Assembly (NCBI GenBank): GCA_963810305.1
Contig: CAWEMY010000004.1
Coordinates: forward strand, 262,822 to 326,821
Source: JACDCA01 sp963810305
GTDB lineage: Bacteria > Acidobacteriota > Vicinamibacteria > Vicinamibacterales > 2-12-FULL-66-21
Length of the DNA: 64,000 nt
Reading direction: 5' to 3'
A model generated the notes under the pieces. It did not search any database. It was not told the origin of the DNA and worked only from the letters and a program-made list of their open reading frames with translations. Positions 36,764 through 50,275 of this stretch are shown here, piece after piece; position 1 is the stretch's first letter, and each line of letters begins with the position of its first letter. A program made the translations under genes and the position numbers.

Positions 36764-38993
36764 TTGCAGCCTGTGAACCGACGCTTCGGACTCTGGCTCG
36801 CCGCGGGCGCCGTCAGCATCGCATCGTTCGCCGTGGCTCTTGGTGCGGCGACGCCGACCTTCTGGACGGTGTCGTCACAGGGGGACTTTCTCAAGGGGGA
36901 CGTCGAAGACCTTTCGATCGACAGCGACGGACGCGTCGTGCTGGGACCCACGGCCGCACGGGTCGCCGAAACGTCCGCGCCGTTCATCTGGATCGCCTTG
37001 CCGACGCCCGACGGTGGGTTCTTCGCGGGCACGGGGAACGAAGGCAAGGTCCTGCGCGTCGCGAAGGACGGCCGCGTCACCACGTTCTTCGATGCCGGCG
37101 AGCTCGAAGTGCACGCGCTCGCGAACGCGCCGAACGGCGGACTGTATGTGGGCACGTCGCCAGACGGCCGCATCTACCACGTCGCCGCCGATGGCGCTTC
37201 CAAGCCGTTCTTCGATCCGGAAGACAAGTACATCTGGTCGCTTGCGGTCGATAAGGCCGGGACCGTGTTCGCTGCCACGGGCGATAAAGGGGTCATCTAC
37301 AAGATCCCGCCCGATGGTCGGGGCACGACCTTCTACAAGACGAACGCAACCAACGTCGTGACGCTCACCTTCGACCGTGCGGGCGACTTGCTTGCCGGCA
37401 CCGCCTCCCCTGGACGCCTGTTCCGCATCGATTCAGCCGGCAAGGCGTTCGTGCTCCTCGATTCTCCGTACCGTGAGATTCACGCGCTCCGCCTCGCGCC
37501 CGACGGCACGATCTACGCTGCCGCGGTGAATGCACCGCAGAGTTCCGATCGGCCGGCTTCGCCCGAGCCGCCGGTAACCGAGTCGCCCCGCCCGCCAGTT
37601 GGTACCGTTTCCGCGGAGATCACCGGCGTGTCGGTCATCGAAGGCGGCGTTGGGCCGGGTGCATCGCCCTCGCCGCCCCGCTCATCACGGCGCTCCGGCC
37701 GGGGTGGCATCTACCGGATTCAGACTGACGGGCTCTGGGATCTCGTCTGGGATTCCGGAGAGGACCATCCTTACGACCTCATCGTCGAGCCGGCCGGAAG
37801 TCTTCTCGTCGGCACCGGCACGGAGGGCAAGATCTTTCGTATCGCCGGTGAGCCGGCCCGCGCGACGCTCCTCGCGCGCGCCGGGGCACGCCAGGTCACG
37901 TCACTGATGCGCGAATCGAGCGGTCGCATCGTCGGGACGACGAGCAATCCGGGAAAGTTGTTCTCGATCGGCGCACAGCCAGCGCGCCGCGGCAGCTACG
38001 ACTCTGATGTACGGGATGCCGGCACCGTTGCGACCTGGGGCGTCATCCGGTGGCGCGCGGCAACCTCCGGCGGTCAGGTCGAACTGTTCACACGCAGCGG
38101 CAACACCGCGACGCCGGATCAGACCTGGAGCGCATGGTCCAAAGCGTATACAACCGCGGCCGGCGAACAGATCCAGAGTCCGAACGCCCGCTACCTGCAG
38201 TGGCGGGCGGTGCTGACGGCAGGCACCGCAAGCCCCGTGCTCACGTCGGTGACAGCAGCATATCTGCCCCGTAACCTGCGGCCCGCGATTGCCTCGATCA
38301 CCGTCCATCCGCCAGGCACGGTGTTTCAGCGGCCGTTCTCGACCGGCGACCCGGAGATCGCCGGTTATCAGGACAACTCGCCGGACGGCCGGCCGGGATC
38401 ACCCGGTCAGAGCCAGACCAGTTGCGCCGGCGCTCGGGCGCCGCCAGTATCAGAAGGGGCTCCAGACGTTCGTCTGGAAGGCTGAGGACGGTAACGAGGA
38501 TCGGCTGGACTACGACGTGTCCTATCGGCGCGAGGGTGAATCAGGCTGGCGTGTGCTGCAGCGCGCGCTTAGCGATCCGATCTTCGTGTGGGACACGACC
38601 TCGGTTCCCGACGGAACGTATTTCGTAAAGGTGACCGCCAGCGATGCGCCGTCCAACTCGCCAGGCACCGCGCTCATCGGCGAGCTGGAGAGCACCAGCT
38701 TCGACATCGACAACACTCCTCCACGCGTGGAGGTGCAGCCCTCGGCGAAAGCCGGCAACCGGACGAGCATCACCTTCTTCGTGCGCGACGAGCAGTCTCC
38801 CGTTCAGCGCGTCGAGTACTCGCTCGACGCCAGCCGCTGGCGCATCGTCCATCCGAAAGACGGCATCCCGGATTCGCGGCGCGAGGAGTTCGAGGTTCTG
38901 CTGGAGGAAAGCGAAACCGGCCGCAGCGTAATCATCCGCGCTACCGACGCCATGGATAACGTGGCAACTGCCGTTGCCGAGATCAGGAAGTGA
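36764..38993 (+). CDS. Exported beta-propeller (NHL/SMP-30-like) protein (one frameshift)
   Basis: Signal peptide (to about residue 28), then repeated propeller blades with the pattern GTGNEGKVLRVAKDG, GTSPDGRIYHVAADG, ATGDKGVIYKIPPDG and GTGTEGKIFRI, each about 45-50 residues apart. A C-terminal fibronectin/Ig-like pair follows (VSYRREGESGWRVLQ; TFFVRDEQSPVQRVEYSLD). The frame changes near 38400-38430; one base removed joins the parts into about 742 aa. TTG at 36764 or GTG at 36773 are the possible starts. It follows the S55 peptidase by 8 bases, so the two likely act together. Ligand unknown. Confidence 0.75.
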
Positions 38994-38996
38994 GAT

Positions 38997-39118
38997 CAGG
39001 AGAGAGATAACAGGAGATAAAGAGATCAGGAGCAACTAATTATTTAGGAAAACTAAAGTGCTCCTGCTCTCCTTGTCTCCTGTTACCTTTCTCTTGATCT
39101 CCTGATCTCCTGTTATCC
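38997..39118. terminator. Long hairpin of repeated AGGAGA-type units between converging genes
   Basis: The left half (38997-39035) carries GATCAGGAGAGAGATAAC and related units. The right half (39058-39117) carries the complementary TCTCCTG units. An AT-rich loop (ATTATTTAGGAAAACT) lies between. Situated between a plus-strand and a minus-strand gene, it could end transcription from both sides. Confidence 0.6.
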
Positions 39119-39120
39119 AC

Positions 39121-39882
39121 TCAGGTCTTGGGCTTGACCGTCATGTGGGCGACGACCCAGACCAGGTTGACGGCGATCGGGTCACCCGCGAAGAGCGCCG
39201 GTTCGAATCGTCCGCGCGAGAGCGCGTCCACCAGCGCCTGCACTTTCTGACCGTCCACACTGCTCGACAGCGTTCTCAAGGACAGGTGGCCTTCGCGCGT
39301 GACGTTGGCGGCGAGCGGCACCATCATGTCTTCGGTGATCAACGAGTTCTCGAGGGTCGCGAAGACCACGCCGTTCTGCGGGACCGTTGGCACCTGCGGC
39401 CGCATTGGGCCGCTGTTCATGTTGCGGCCGTCGAGCAGCGCCGGGTTCTCGTTCGAACCGGGTTCGGCGCCCATGACGCTGATCACACCAGCGAGGGAGT
39501 CGTTGCGTTCGGGGGCCGCGAAGTGCAGGAGGCTCAGTACCGTCGCGGCACATGCGACCGTCGCGGCAGCCGCTGCCAGCCCGATCCACACCAGGTGCAC
39601 ATCGTCGAGCGCGCGGCGCGCACGCGCGGTCCACGATTCGTGCGCTTCGGCGCGCATCCGGCTGATCACGCCTGGCTGGAGCCCGGTCCAGTCGTCGGCA
39701 GGCCCAGGGCTCGCCGCCAGCCTCAGCGCGTCCCCGACCGATTGAACCGCGCGGAGCTCGCGCGTGCAGGGAGGACATTCACAGATGTGATGTTCGACTG
39801 CGATCGTCTCGGCGATCGCAAGCTCGCGATCGTGAAACGCCTGGAGACGACGCTGGACTGCGGCGCAGGTCAGAAGCGTCAT
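39121..39882 (-). CDS. Anti-sigma factor, zinc-finger type
   Basis: 253 aa. The N-terminal zinc motif H32-x3-C36-x2-C39 (in HHICECPPC) is followed by one transmembrane helix (about 95-120: WIGLAAAAATVACAATVLSL) and a periplasmic C-terminal domain (residues 150-253). That domain includes MMVPLAANVTREGHLSLRTL, which resembles ligand-sensing parts of such anti-sigma factors. It overlaps the sigma gene by 4 bases. Likely keeps the adjoining ECF factor inactive at the membrane. Confidence 0.85.
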   Translation of the reverse strand: MTLLTCAAVQRRLQAFHDRELAIAETIAVEHHICECPPCTRELRAVQSVGDALRLAASPGPADDWTGLQPGVISRMRAEAHESWTARARRALDDVHLVWIGLAAAAATVACAATVLSLLHFAAPERNDSLAGVISVMGAEPGSNENPALLDGRNMNSGPMRPQVPTVPQNGVVFATLENSLITEDMMVPLAANVTREGHLSLRTLSSSVDGQKVQALVDALSRGRFEPALFAGDPIAVNLVWVVAHMTVKPKT

Positions 39883-40496
39883 GCGTCCCTCAGCTCCGCC
39901 CGGAGCGCTTCCCGCGCCCGTGCGAGTCGTGACTTCACCGTGCCGACCGCGACGCCGAGCGAAAATCCGATCTCTTCGTAGCTCAATCCATCGATCTCGC
40001 GGAGCACCAGCGCGGTCTTCTGATCGAACGGCAGCAGTTCGAGTGCCGTGCGTATCCGCTCGGCCAGCTGTTTCTGCCCGAGGACGCGGTCTGGAGAACC
40101 GCCATTACCCGCTTCGGGCAGCTCGCCGTGATTGCGGATGTGGTCGTCAAGAGAGACCTGCTGCGCCCGGTGCCGCCGTCTCCACCATCGCTGCCGGTTG
40201 CGCGCCTGATTGATGACGATGCGGTAGATCCAGGTGCGGAGGGCGGCGTGGCCGCGGAACGTGTGAATGGTTCGGAAGACGCGCAGGAACACTTCCTGCG
40301 ACAGGTCGAGCGCCTCGTTATGGTCACCGAGCAGGTTCAGCGAAAGCTGGTAGACCATCCGCTGGTGTTCGCTCACAAGCTCCGAGCAGGCGTCCTCGTT
40401 GCGGGCGGCACACCGCTGGATCAGCGAGGCTTCACGCCCTCCGACTTCCGCCCAGGTAATGGAAGGAACTGGCTTCACGGACAAACCCTGAGCCAT
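39879..40496 (-). CDS. ECF RNA polymerase sigma factor (RpoE-like)
   Basis: 205 aa. Region 2: QLSLNLLGDHNEALDLSQEVFLRVFRTIHTF, with AALRTWIYRIVINQARN. Region 4: LPFDQKTALVLREIDGLSYEEIGFSLGVAVGTVKSRLARAREAL. It sits with its zinc anti-sigma gene and is the third ECF system in the window. It is divergent from the TPR gene. Confidence 0.93.
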   Translation of the reverse strand: MAQGLSVKPVPSITWAEVGGREASLIQRCAARNEDACSELVSEHQRMVYQLSLNLLGDHNEALDLSQEVFLRVFRTIHTFRGHAALRTWIYRIVINQARNRQRWWRRRHRAQQVSLDDHIRNHGELPEAGNGGSPDRVLGQKQLAERIRTALELLPFDQKTALVLREIDGLSYEEIGFSLGVAVGTVKSRLARAREALRAELRDA

Positions 40497-40563
40497 TTTA
40501 CACCCCGCGCTCGATGGCTGGCGTCCACTCTGAAGGATTAGAACCCGTTTCCGGCCACTTGTT

Positions 40564-40605
40564 CCCGCCTTCGCGGCGCTTGCAGGCAGGCGCCGCTTCG
40601 GCGGG
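40564..40605. repeat. CCCGCC..GGCGGG palindrome
   Basis: Arms CCCGCCTTCGCGGCGC (40564-40579) and GCGCCGCTTCGGCGGG (40590-40605) are near-perfect reverse complements with a ten-base loop. Same class as 9576-9605 and 13899-13967. It lies between the sigma and TPR genes. Confidence 0.6.
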
Positions 40606-40636
40606 CGAGCCCGCCTTGCGTTACGATTTCACGCTA

Positions 40637-41908
40637 GTGAAGCGGATCGTTGGCACCTCCCTTCTCGTGATCCTCGTCGTGGCGGGCTTGTATGGCTACG
40701 TCGTGACGCGGCAGGAGTCTCGGTATCTCGACCTGATCGAGGAGGGGGACGCCGCGCTGGCCAGGGACGACAGTCTGGCGGCCATAGAGGCCTTTACCGT
40801 CGCCATCGCGATCAAGGCGGACTCCATGGCGGGTCACCTGAAACGGGGAGAAGCCTACCGGCGGCGCAAGGAGTACGAATCCGCTCTGAAGGACTTGAGG
40901 CGCGCGGCGGACCTCGATCCGCTGGCTCCACATCCGCGGGAAATTCTCGGGGACGTGAGCGCCGCAATGGGTCACGACTCGGACGCGGTGGACCGGTATC
41001 GCGAGTACCTCGCTCTGGACGATCGCGCGCCGCGGGTGTTGTACAAACTCGCCGTCGCGCAACTGGAGAGCGGTCAGGCGGCCGCCGCCGAAGCATCGCT
41101 GCGTCGCGCGCTGGACCTGGACGATCGCTTTGCCGAGGCGCATTACCTGCTGGGTGTTTCGCTTCATGAGCTGCAGCGGCCGGGGCAGGCCGTTGAGCCG
41201 CTCAGGAAAGCCCTTGATCTGAATCCCGGACTTCACCAGGCGCGTGAAGAGCTGGCGGCGGTGTACGGCCGGTTGAATCGGCGTGATCTCCAGAACCGCC
41301 AGCTCGAAGCGCTCGCCGGACTCGATCAGCGCGTGTCGCGCGAGGTCGCACTCGCACTGGGTTATGCGCGTGAGGGCCAGGTGGATCGCGCGCTGATGCG
41401 GCTTCGAGGTGCGGAGCGGAACTTCCCCGACGACAAGCAGGCCTCCGTCACGATCGGCCGTCTCTGGCTCGAGCGGATCGAACATGGCGGCGACGCCGAA
41501 TTGAAGAAAGCGCTCCAGGCCCTCGAGGTGGCGATCGCGGAGAATCCCACCAGCGAGGCCCTGACGCTGTATGCCCGGGCACTCGTTGCCGGCGGTCATC
41601 TGGTGCGTGCACAGACCGTGCTGACACAGGCGGCAAACCGCTTCCCGGTCGACCCCCTCGCCTACTACTACCTCGCGGACGTCGCCGAGCGTCGCGGCCA
41701 AACACGCGTCGCGCACCGTGCGCTCATCGAATATGCCGCCCTGGAAGGTCTGGCATCGCCACGTCTGACCGCGGACGTCCTGGCGCGAATTGCCGACGCA
41801 CAGCTGAAAAACGGAAACATCGCAGCCGCCAGGCAGGCTGTGGACCGCGCGTTGAAGAAGGATCCCGCAAGCGCAAGCGCTCTGGCACTCAAGGAGAAGC
41901 TGCGATAA
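40637..41908 (+). CDS. Membrane-anchored TPR protein
   Basis: 423 aa from the GTG at 40637, which begins VKRIVGTSLLVILVVAGLYGYVV, one N-terminal transmembrane anchor. The ATG at 40514 is less likely because the added codons run through the palindrome at 40564-40605. About nine or ten TPR units follow, for example ALARDDSLAAIEAFTVAIAI, AEASLRRALDLDDRFAEAHY and PLRKALDLNPGLHQAREELA. It resembles PEP-CTERM/XrtA-type TPR proteins but has no exosortase neighbour. It probably serves as a scaffold in the envelope. Exact role unknown. Confidence 0.8.
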   Translation: MKRIVGTSLLVILVVAGLYGYVVTRQESRYLDLIEEGDAALARDDSLAAIEAFTVAIAIKADSMAGHLKRGEAYRRRKEYESALKDLRRAADLDPLAPHPREILGDVSAAMGHDSDAVDRYREYLALDDRAPRVLYKLAVAQLESGQAAAAEASLRRALDLDDRFAEAHYLLGVSLHELQRPGQAVEPLRKALDLNPGLHQAREELAAVYGRLNRRDLQNRQLEALAGLDQRVSREVALALGYAREGQVDRALMRLRGAERNFPDDKQASVTIGRLWLERIEHGGDAELKKALQALEVAIAENPTSEALTLYARALVAGGHLVRAQTVLTQAANRFPVDPLAYYYLADVAERRGQTRVAHRALIEYAALEGLASPRLTADVLARIADAQLKNGNIAAARQAVDRALKKDPASASALALKEKLR

Positions 41909-41913
41909 ACGTC

Positions 41914-41933
41914 GTAGTCCAGCCCAGGGCTGC
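41914..41933. repeat. GTAGTCCAGCCC repeat after the TPR gene
   Basis: GTAGTCC followed by AGCCCAGGGCTGC: a shortened copy of the dispersed family seen at 547, 14123, 22306 and 57772. It lies between converging genes. Confidence 0.65.
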
Positions 41934-41947
41934 TCCGTGCCCTCCGT

Positions 41948-45202
<3,255 letters not shown>

Positions 45203-45410
45203 GCCCACCTCGCAACCGTAGCGGTTGCAAGGCAGGGCCCGAGTGGCGTTCATGCGCGTTTTACTCGCGGATCCGAGGATGCGTGTCTCGGCGGTCGCAG
45301 TTTCTACGCCTACGTTCGCGGGGGATTGCGGCGATTCTTGACAGCCCGCGACTTCCACGCACCCTCGGGCGGCGACGGCGGTGCATCAAAGGAAGAGCTG
45401 CCTCTTCGCT

Positions 45411-45416
45411 TACAAT
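45411..45416 (+). promoter_or_regulatory. Candidate -10 (TACAAT) before aroC
   Basis: TACAAT lies 15 bases before the aroC ATG. No good -35 is seen at 17 bases; a separate TTGACA at 45338-45343 has no matching -10. Tentative. If real, the aroC message has a leader of under ten bases. Confidence 0.3.
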
Positions 45417-45430
45417 CGAGCCCGAGCCCG

Positions 45431-46681
45431 ATGCTGCGTTTCCTCACAGCCGGTGAATCGCACGGCCGTGCGCTGATCGTCATCGTCGATGGCGTCCCTG
45501 CCGGGCTCACCATCGACATCGATGCGATCGCGCGTGAGCTGCGCCGCCGCCAGGGAGGCTACGGACGTGGACGCCGCATGGCGATCGAGTCGGACCGCGC
45601 GGAAATCCTCTCAGGTGTCCGTCACGGCGAGACCATTGGCGGTCCGATCGCGCTGATGATCGAGAACCGCGACTGGACGAACTGGCGCCACACGATGAGC
45701 GTCCAGGCAGATCCGCCCGACGATGCAGGAGGCGCTCGGCGGTCCCCGGTGACACGCCCACGCCCCGGCCATGCGGATCTTGCCGGCGTTGCCAAATACG
45801 GCCGCGGGGACGTCAGGGATGTTCTCGAGCGTGCGAGCGCGCGTGAGACGGCCGCGCGTGTCGCGGCCGGCGCTGTCGCAAAGCAGCTCCTCGGTGTTGC
45901 TGGCGTCCGTATGGCAAGCCATGTATTTCGCATCGGCGAGGCCGCCCTCCCGGCCGCGCGTGTCGTCACATTCGACGAAGCCGCTGCCCTTCCGCACGAC
46001 TCCCCGGTCCGCTGCGTGGACGCGGAAATCGAGCGAAGCATGATTGCTGAAATCGATGCGGCGCGTGAAGCTGGCGATACTCGTGGCGGGGCTTTCGAAG
46101 TAATCGCGACAGGTGTGCCCGCTGGCCTCGGGAGCTACGCGCAATGGGACCGAAAGCTCGACGGACGCCTGGCGCAGGCGCTGATGTCGATACCCGCGAT
46201 CAAGGGCGTCGGCATCGGCATCGGTCCGGACGCGGCGCGGCGGCCCGGCTCGCGCATGCACGACGAGATCGTCGTCGATCCGGCAGGTGCGCGCCCCACC
46301 AATGTCTCGCGCCCGACCAACAACGCCGGCGGCCTCGAAGGCGGCGTCACCAACGGCGAGGACGTCCGTGCAACGGCGTGGATGAAGCCGATCTCAACGC
46401 TCATGAAGCCGCTGCGATCGGTGGATCTCACGACGATGACGCCAGCGTCAGCGGCAATCGAACGCAGCGATGTCTGCGCCGTGCCGGCCGCGGCCGTCGT
46501 CGGAGAGGCGATGGTGGCGCTGGTGCTTGCCGACGCGTTGCTTGAAAAGTTTGGCGGGGATTCGATCACCGAACTGACTCGCGCGATCGACGCAGCGGCG
46601 GCCGCCACGCGCGACCGTTTCCGCGGTGTCGCCGGCGCGGAGCGGCCGGCGGAGCGGCAGCGAGTAAGGCGCAATAAATGA
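45431..46681 (+). CDS. aroC: Chorismate synthase
   Basis: Last common step to aromatic amino acids: EPSP to chorismate using reduced FMN. MLRFLTAGESHGRAL is the typical N-terminus, which sets the start at 45431. RRQGGYGRGRRM, RPRPGHADLAGVAKY, ERASARETAARVAAG, GRPTNNAGGLEGGVTNG-type segment and MKPISTLMKPLRSVD are intact. 416 aa. It is away from the aro-trp operon, at the head of a housekeeping operon coupled to def by ATGA. Confidence 0.97.
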   Translation: MLRFLTAGESHGRALIVIVDGVPAGLTIDIDAIARELRRRQGGYGRGRRMAIESDRAEILSGVRHGETIGGPIALMIENRDWTNWRHTMSVQADPPDDAGGARRSPVTRPRPGHADLAGVAKYGRGDVRDVLERASARETAARVAAGAVAKQLLGVAGVRMASHVFRIGEAALPAARVVTFDEAAALPHDSPVRCVDAEIERSMIAEIDAAREAGDTRGGAFEVIATGVPAGLGSYAQWDRKLDGRLAQALMSIPAIKGVGIGIGPDAARRPGSRMHDEIVVDPAGARPTNVSRPTNNAGGLEGGVTNGEDVRATAWMKPISTLMKPLRSVDLTTMTPASAAIERSDVCAVPAAAVVGEAMVALVLADALLEKFGGDSITELTRAIDAAAAATRDRFRGVAGAERPAERQRVRRNK

Positions 46682-47187
46682 TCCGGCCAATCCTCAAATA
46701 CGGGGATGCTGGCCTGTCCGCGCGTGCCAAACCGGTCGAGGCGTTCGACGATCGGCTGCGACAGTTGATCGATGACATGGTTGAAACCATGTACGCGGCG
46801 CCGGGCATCGGTCTCGCGGCCACGCAGCTCGGCATTCCCCTTCGCGTCCTCGTCGTCGATGCGACCGCCGGCAAGGCGGGAGGACAGCTGATCACGCTGG
46901 TGAATCCGGAAGTCGTCGAGTGTGTCGGCACGCAGCTCGAAGAGGAAGGATGCCTGAGCGTGCCGGGGTTCAACGCGACCGTTGTGCGGCCATCACGAGT
47001 GGTATTGAAGGGGTACGACCGCGATGGCGCTGAGCGCGTCGTCGAGGGCAAGGACATCCTCGCGCGTGCCTTCCAGCATGAGATGGACCATCTCGACGGG
47101 ACATTGTTCGTCGACCGCCTGAGAGGGATCCGGCGTGACTTGATCGTGCGCAAGATCCAGAGGCTGCAGCGCTCGGGCAGGTGGTGA
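46678..47187 (+). CDS. def: Peptide deformylase
   Basis: Removes the N-formyl group from nascent proteins. The three family motifs are present: GIGLAATQLG (motif 1), EEGCLSVPG (motif 2, metal Cys) and QHEMDHLDG (motif 3, metal His pair). 169 aa. ATG overlaps the aroC stop; fmt follows after one base, the standard def-fmt pair. Confidence 0.97.
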   Translation: MIRPILKYGDAGLSARAKPVEAFDDRLRQLIDDMVETMYAAPGIGLAATQLGIPLRVLVVDATAGKAGGQLITLVNPEVVECVGTQLEEEGCLSVPGFNATVVRPSRVVLKGYDRDGAERVVEGKDILARAFQHEMDHLDGTLFVDRLRGIRRDLIVRKIQRLQRSGRW

Positions 47188-47188
47188 G

Positions 47189-48176
47189 TTGAGGATCGTC
47201 TATTTCGGCACGCCGCAGTTCGCCGTTCCGGGGCTGCAGGCGCTGCTCGATTCTTCGCACCAGGTGGTGGCGCTCGTCTCGCAGCCCGATCGACCGAAAG
47301 GTCGCGGACTCAAGTTCCAGCCAACGCCGACCAAGGTAGTGGCCCAGACACGAGGTGTAGCGGTCCTGCAGCCGACGCGGATGAAGGACGAGGGATTCCT
47401 CTCCGCGCTGGCGGATCTCACCCCCGACCTCGGTGTGGTCGCGGCGTACGGCCGCATTCTGCCGGACGCACTTCTTGCGATTCCGCGTCTCGGCATGATC
47501 AACATCCATGCTTCGCTCCTGCCGAAGTACCGCGGCGCGGCGCCGGTTCATCGTGCGGTCATCAACGGCGATCCGGTCACCGGCGTCAGCATCATGAGAA
47601 TCGTCACGGAGCTGGATGCCGGACCCGTCTTTCGCACCGCGTCGATAGCGATCGGGCCGGATCAAACGACACCGGAGGTCGAAACGGCGCTGGCCGACCT
47701 CGGCGCGAGGCTGATCACTGAGGTGATCGACAACCTGGCGGCCGACAGGGCCGTCCCCGTCACGCAGGAACACACGCTGGCAACCCACGCCAACAAGATT
47801 GAGAAGCAGGAAGGGGCGATCGACTGGAACCTGCCGGCGCGCTCGCATTCACAATCTCGTACGGGGTCTGCAACCGTGGCCGCTTGTCTCGGGCGTCCTC
47901 GACGGTGCGCGATACCAGATACATCGAACCGCGCTGACGGATCGGCGGACGTCTGAGCCGGGTGGAACCATCGTCGATGCTGAAAAGGGAGACCTTCTCA
48001 TCGCGGCCGGCGACGGAGCGGTCCTTCGGATCCTGATGATCCAGCCGGAAGGCAAGCGCCCTATGAGCGCGCGGGACTTTCTGGCCGGCCACCGGATTGC
48101 CTCGGGGAGCGACGATCTGCGACTGCGGAGCGAAAGCGGTGAGGTCGCCGGCGAGGCCCCGCCGATAAATAAATGA
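47189..48176 (+). CDS. fmt: Methionyl-tRNA formyltransferase (one frameshift)
   Basis: Formylates initiator Met-tRNA with 10-formyl-THF. TTG start at 47189. The N-terminal RIVYFGTPQFAVPGL, AYGRILP, NIHASLLPKYRGAAPVHRAV and GVSIMRIVTELDAGPVF are complete. The frame breaks near 47847 after GAIDWNLPA and resumes as RIHNLVRGLQPWPLVSGV, ending in FLAGHRIASGSDD. One base removed gives about 328 aa, the family length. Disruption would be severe in vivo, so an assembly insertion is likely. Confidence 0.95.
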
Positions 48177-49539
48177 TTGCACCCGCGAGACTCGCGGCCT
48201 ACGAAGTGTTGCGGAGTGTCGCCAGCGGCCGTGTCGATCTCGGTACCGCGCTGGCTGCCGCGCGGCGGCGCCTCCCCGACGAGCGCGACCGCGCCCTTGC
48301 CGGAGAGATCGCCACTGGCACACTGCGATGGCAGGGCGCATTCGATCATGTGATCAAGGCATTCGCGAACCGTCCCTTCACCAAGCTGGATCCCGAGGTC
48401 GTCGACATTCTGCGGCTGACGATGTTTCAGCTGCTGCACCTCGATCGGATCCCGGCGTCGGCGGCGGTCAAGGACGCGGTGGATCTCACAGGAAAGATCG
48501 GCAAGCGGAGCGCGTCCGGGCTCGTGAATGCCGTGCTGCGACGGGTCAGCCGTGACCGGGAGCGGCTTCCGCTTGCCCTCGCCTCCTGCGAACCGCGACG
48601 ATCGTCCGGCCGCGATCGCGTACCTGGCTGCAACCTTGTCGCATCCCGAGTGGCTGGTGAGCCGGTGGCTGGAACGATACGGCTTTCACGACACCGAAGC
48701 GTCCGAGCGGTTCAACAACTCCCCTGCTCCGCTGACGCTGCGGGCGAACACCCTGAAAACGACCCGCGACGACTTCCGGCGGACGCTGTCAGCGCACGGG
48801 GTCGAAGCGGACGCGGCGGCGCACGCACCCGACGGCCTCATCGTGAGATCCGGCAACCCGCTGGCGACACACCTGGACGAGGGGGGGCTGTTCGTCGTCC
48901 AGGACGAAGCGTCGCAGCTCGTCGCGCTCTATGCCGGCGCACGCCCCGGCGAGCGGGTGCTCGATGCGTGCGCCTCACCGGGCGGCAAGGCTACGGCCAT
49001 GGCGGCAGCGATGGATGGCCGAGGTGTTCTGGTCGCCTGCGATGTCCGCCCGCGCCGGGTTGATCTGCTCGCGCGGACGGTGCAACGATCGGGCGCCGCT
49101 CGAGTTCGGATCGTCCGCGCCGACGCGACAGCGGCGCCACCATTCGTGGTGGCCTTCGATCGCGTGCTGCTCGACGCTCCGTGTTCCGGCCTGGGAACAG
49201 TCAGACGGGATCCAGACATCAAGTGGCGCAGAACGGCGGACGAATTGGCGGTGCTCGCCGACGCGCAATTGGCGATGCTGCGACCAGGCTGCCTCCGTGG
49301 TGGTTCCCGGAGGGACGCTGATTTACGCCACCTGTTCCAGCGAGCCCGAAGAGAACGATGAGGTCGTGGACCGCTTTCTGACGCTGGACGCAAGTTTCCG
49401 GATGGCGCGGCCGGTCCCGCTCCACCCCGCGCTCGAGCCATTCGTCGGCGCTGACGGCACATTCCGAACGCTGCCCCATCGTCACGGCCTGGAGGCGTTC
49501 TTTGCCGCCATGCTGGTGAGAGATAAGGACTTGCGCTAA
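48173..49539 (+). CDS. rsmB: 16S rRNA (cytosine967-C5)-methyltransferase (two frameshifts)
   Basis: Sun/RsmB methylates C967 of 16S rRNA. The N-terminal NusB-like domain (PARLAAYEVLRSV, MFQLLHLDRIP) is in the first frame. After a break near 48585 the SAM domain follows (VLDACASPGGKATAMAA, RVLLDAPCSGLGTVRRDPD). After a second break near 49287 (a CC pair) the catalytic-end block PGGTLIYATCSSEPEEND and RHGLEAFFAAML follow. Two single-base removals give 454 aa. ATG overlaps the fmt stop (ATGA). def-fmt-rsmB is a classical cluster. Confidence 0.94.
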
Positions 49540-49552
49540 ACTTTCGGGGTCC

Positions 49553-50272
49553 ATGCCTTTCAAGACGCGCGTCTGGAGCGCAGGCAAGCTGCTGCTCCTC
49601 GGCGGCGCTCTGCTCCTCACGTATGTGCTGTTTGCCGCCGCCGCAATGCGTTTTGCGCTGAAAACGCGGGAGGTCAGCGTGCCGGATGTTGCCGGCAAGA
49701 CCGTGAACGAGGCACGTACGGTGCTCGCGGAGGCCGGCTTGAATCTCCGTGTGGAGGAAGGGCGAAGGATCGACCCGAAGGTACCTGCCGGCCAGGTGCT
49801 GGCGCAGGAGCCGCGGCCCGGCGTCCGGACCCGCGGGGAGCGCAGCATCAAGGTCTGGATCAGCGCAGGCCCGCGCGCGATGATCATTCCAGCGCTCATT
49901 GGAGAGTCCGAGCGGACGGCGCAGCTGCGGCTGCAGCAGGAAGGGCTGGAGCTGACCGCAGTCTCTGAGATCCGGTCGGCGGACTACTCCGCCGCGGTCG
50001 TGGCGCAAACGCCTCCGCCGAAAACCAGCGCGGTCCAGATCACGCTGCTGGTCAATCGTGGCGAAAGCGGCGCGACCTTCGTCATGCCGGATCTGATCGG
50101 CATCAACGGCGATCGTTCCGCCGATCTGTTGCGCGCGCGTGGATTTCGCGTGGCCGTCGTCGGCGATCATCCATATCCCGGTGTTCCGGCCGGGGTCGTG
50201 CTCAGGCAGAACCCGCAGGCAGGTTTTCAGATCTCCCCCGGCGAGCCGATTTCCCTCGAAGTGTCACGGTGA
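49553..50272 (+). CDS. Membrane-anchored protein with three PASTA domains
   Basis: 239 aa. A short cytoplasmic basic start and one transmembrane helix (about 11-32: GKLLLLGGALLLTYVLFAA) are followed by three PASTA repeats, at about 40-105 (VPDVAGKTVNEARTVLAEAG), 108-172 (IPALIGESERTAQLRLQQEG) and 178-239 (MPDLIGINGDRSADLLRARG). PASTA domains bind peptidoglycan fragments. In many bacteria such a gene sits in the def-fmt-rsmB cluster, sometimes as part of a PknB-type kinase; no kinase domain is present here. Confidence 0.9.
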   Translation: MPFKTRVWSAGKLLLLGGALLLTYVLFAAAAMRFALKTREVSVPDVAGKTVNEARTVLAEAGLNLRVEEGRRIDPKVPAGQVLAQEPRPGVRTRGERSIKVWISAGPRAMIIPALIGESERTAQLRLQQEGLELTAVSEIRSADYSAAVVAQTPPPKTSAVQITLLVNRGESGATFVMPDLIGINGDRSADLLRARGFRVAVVGDHPYPGVPAGVVLRQNPQAGFQISPGEPISLEVSR

Positions 50273-50275
50273 GAC

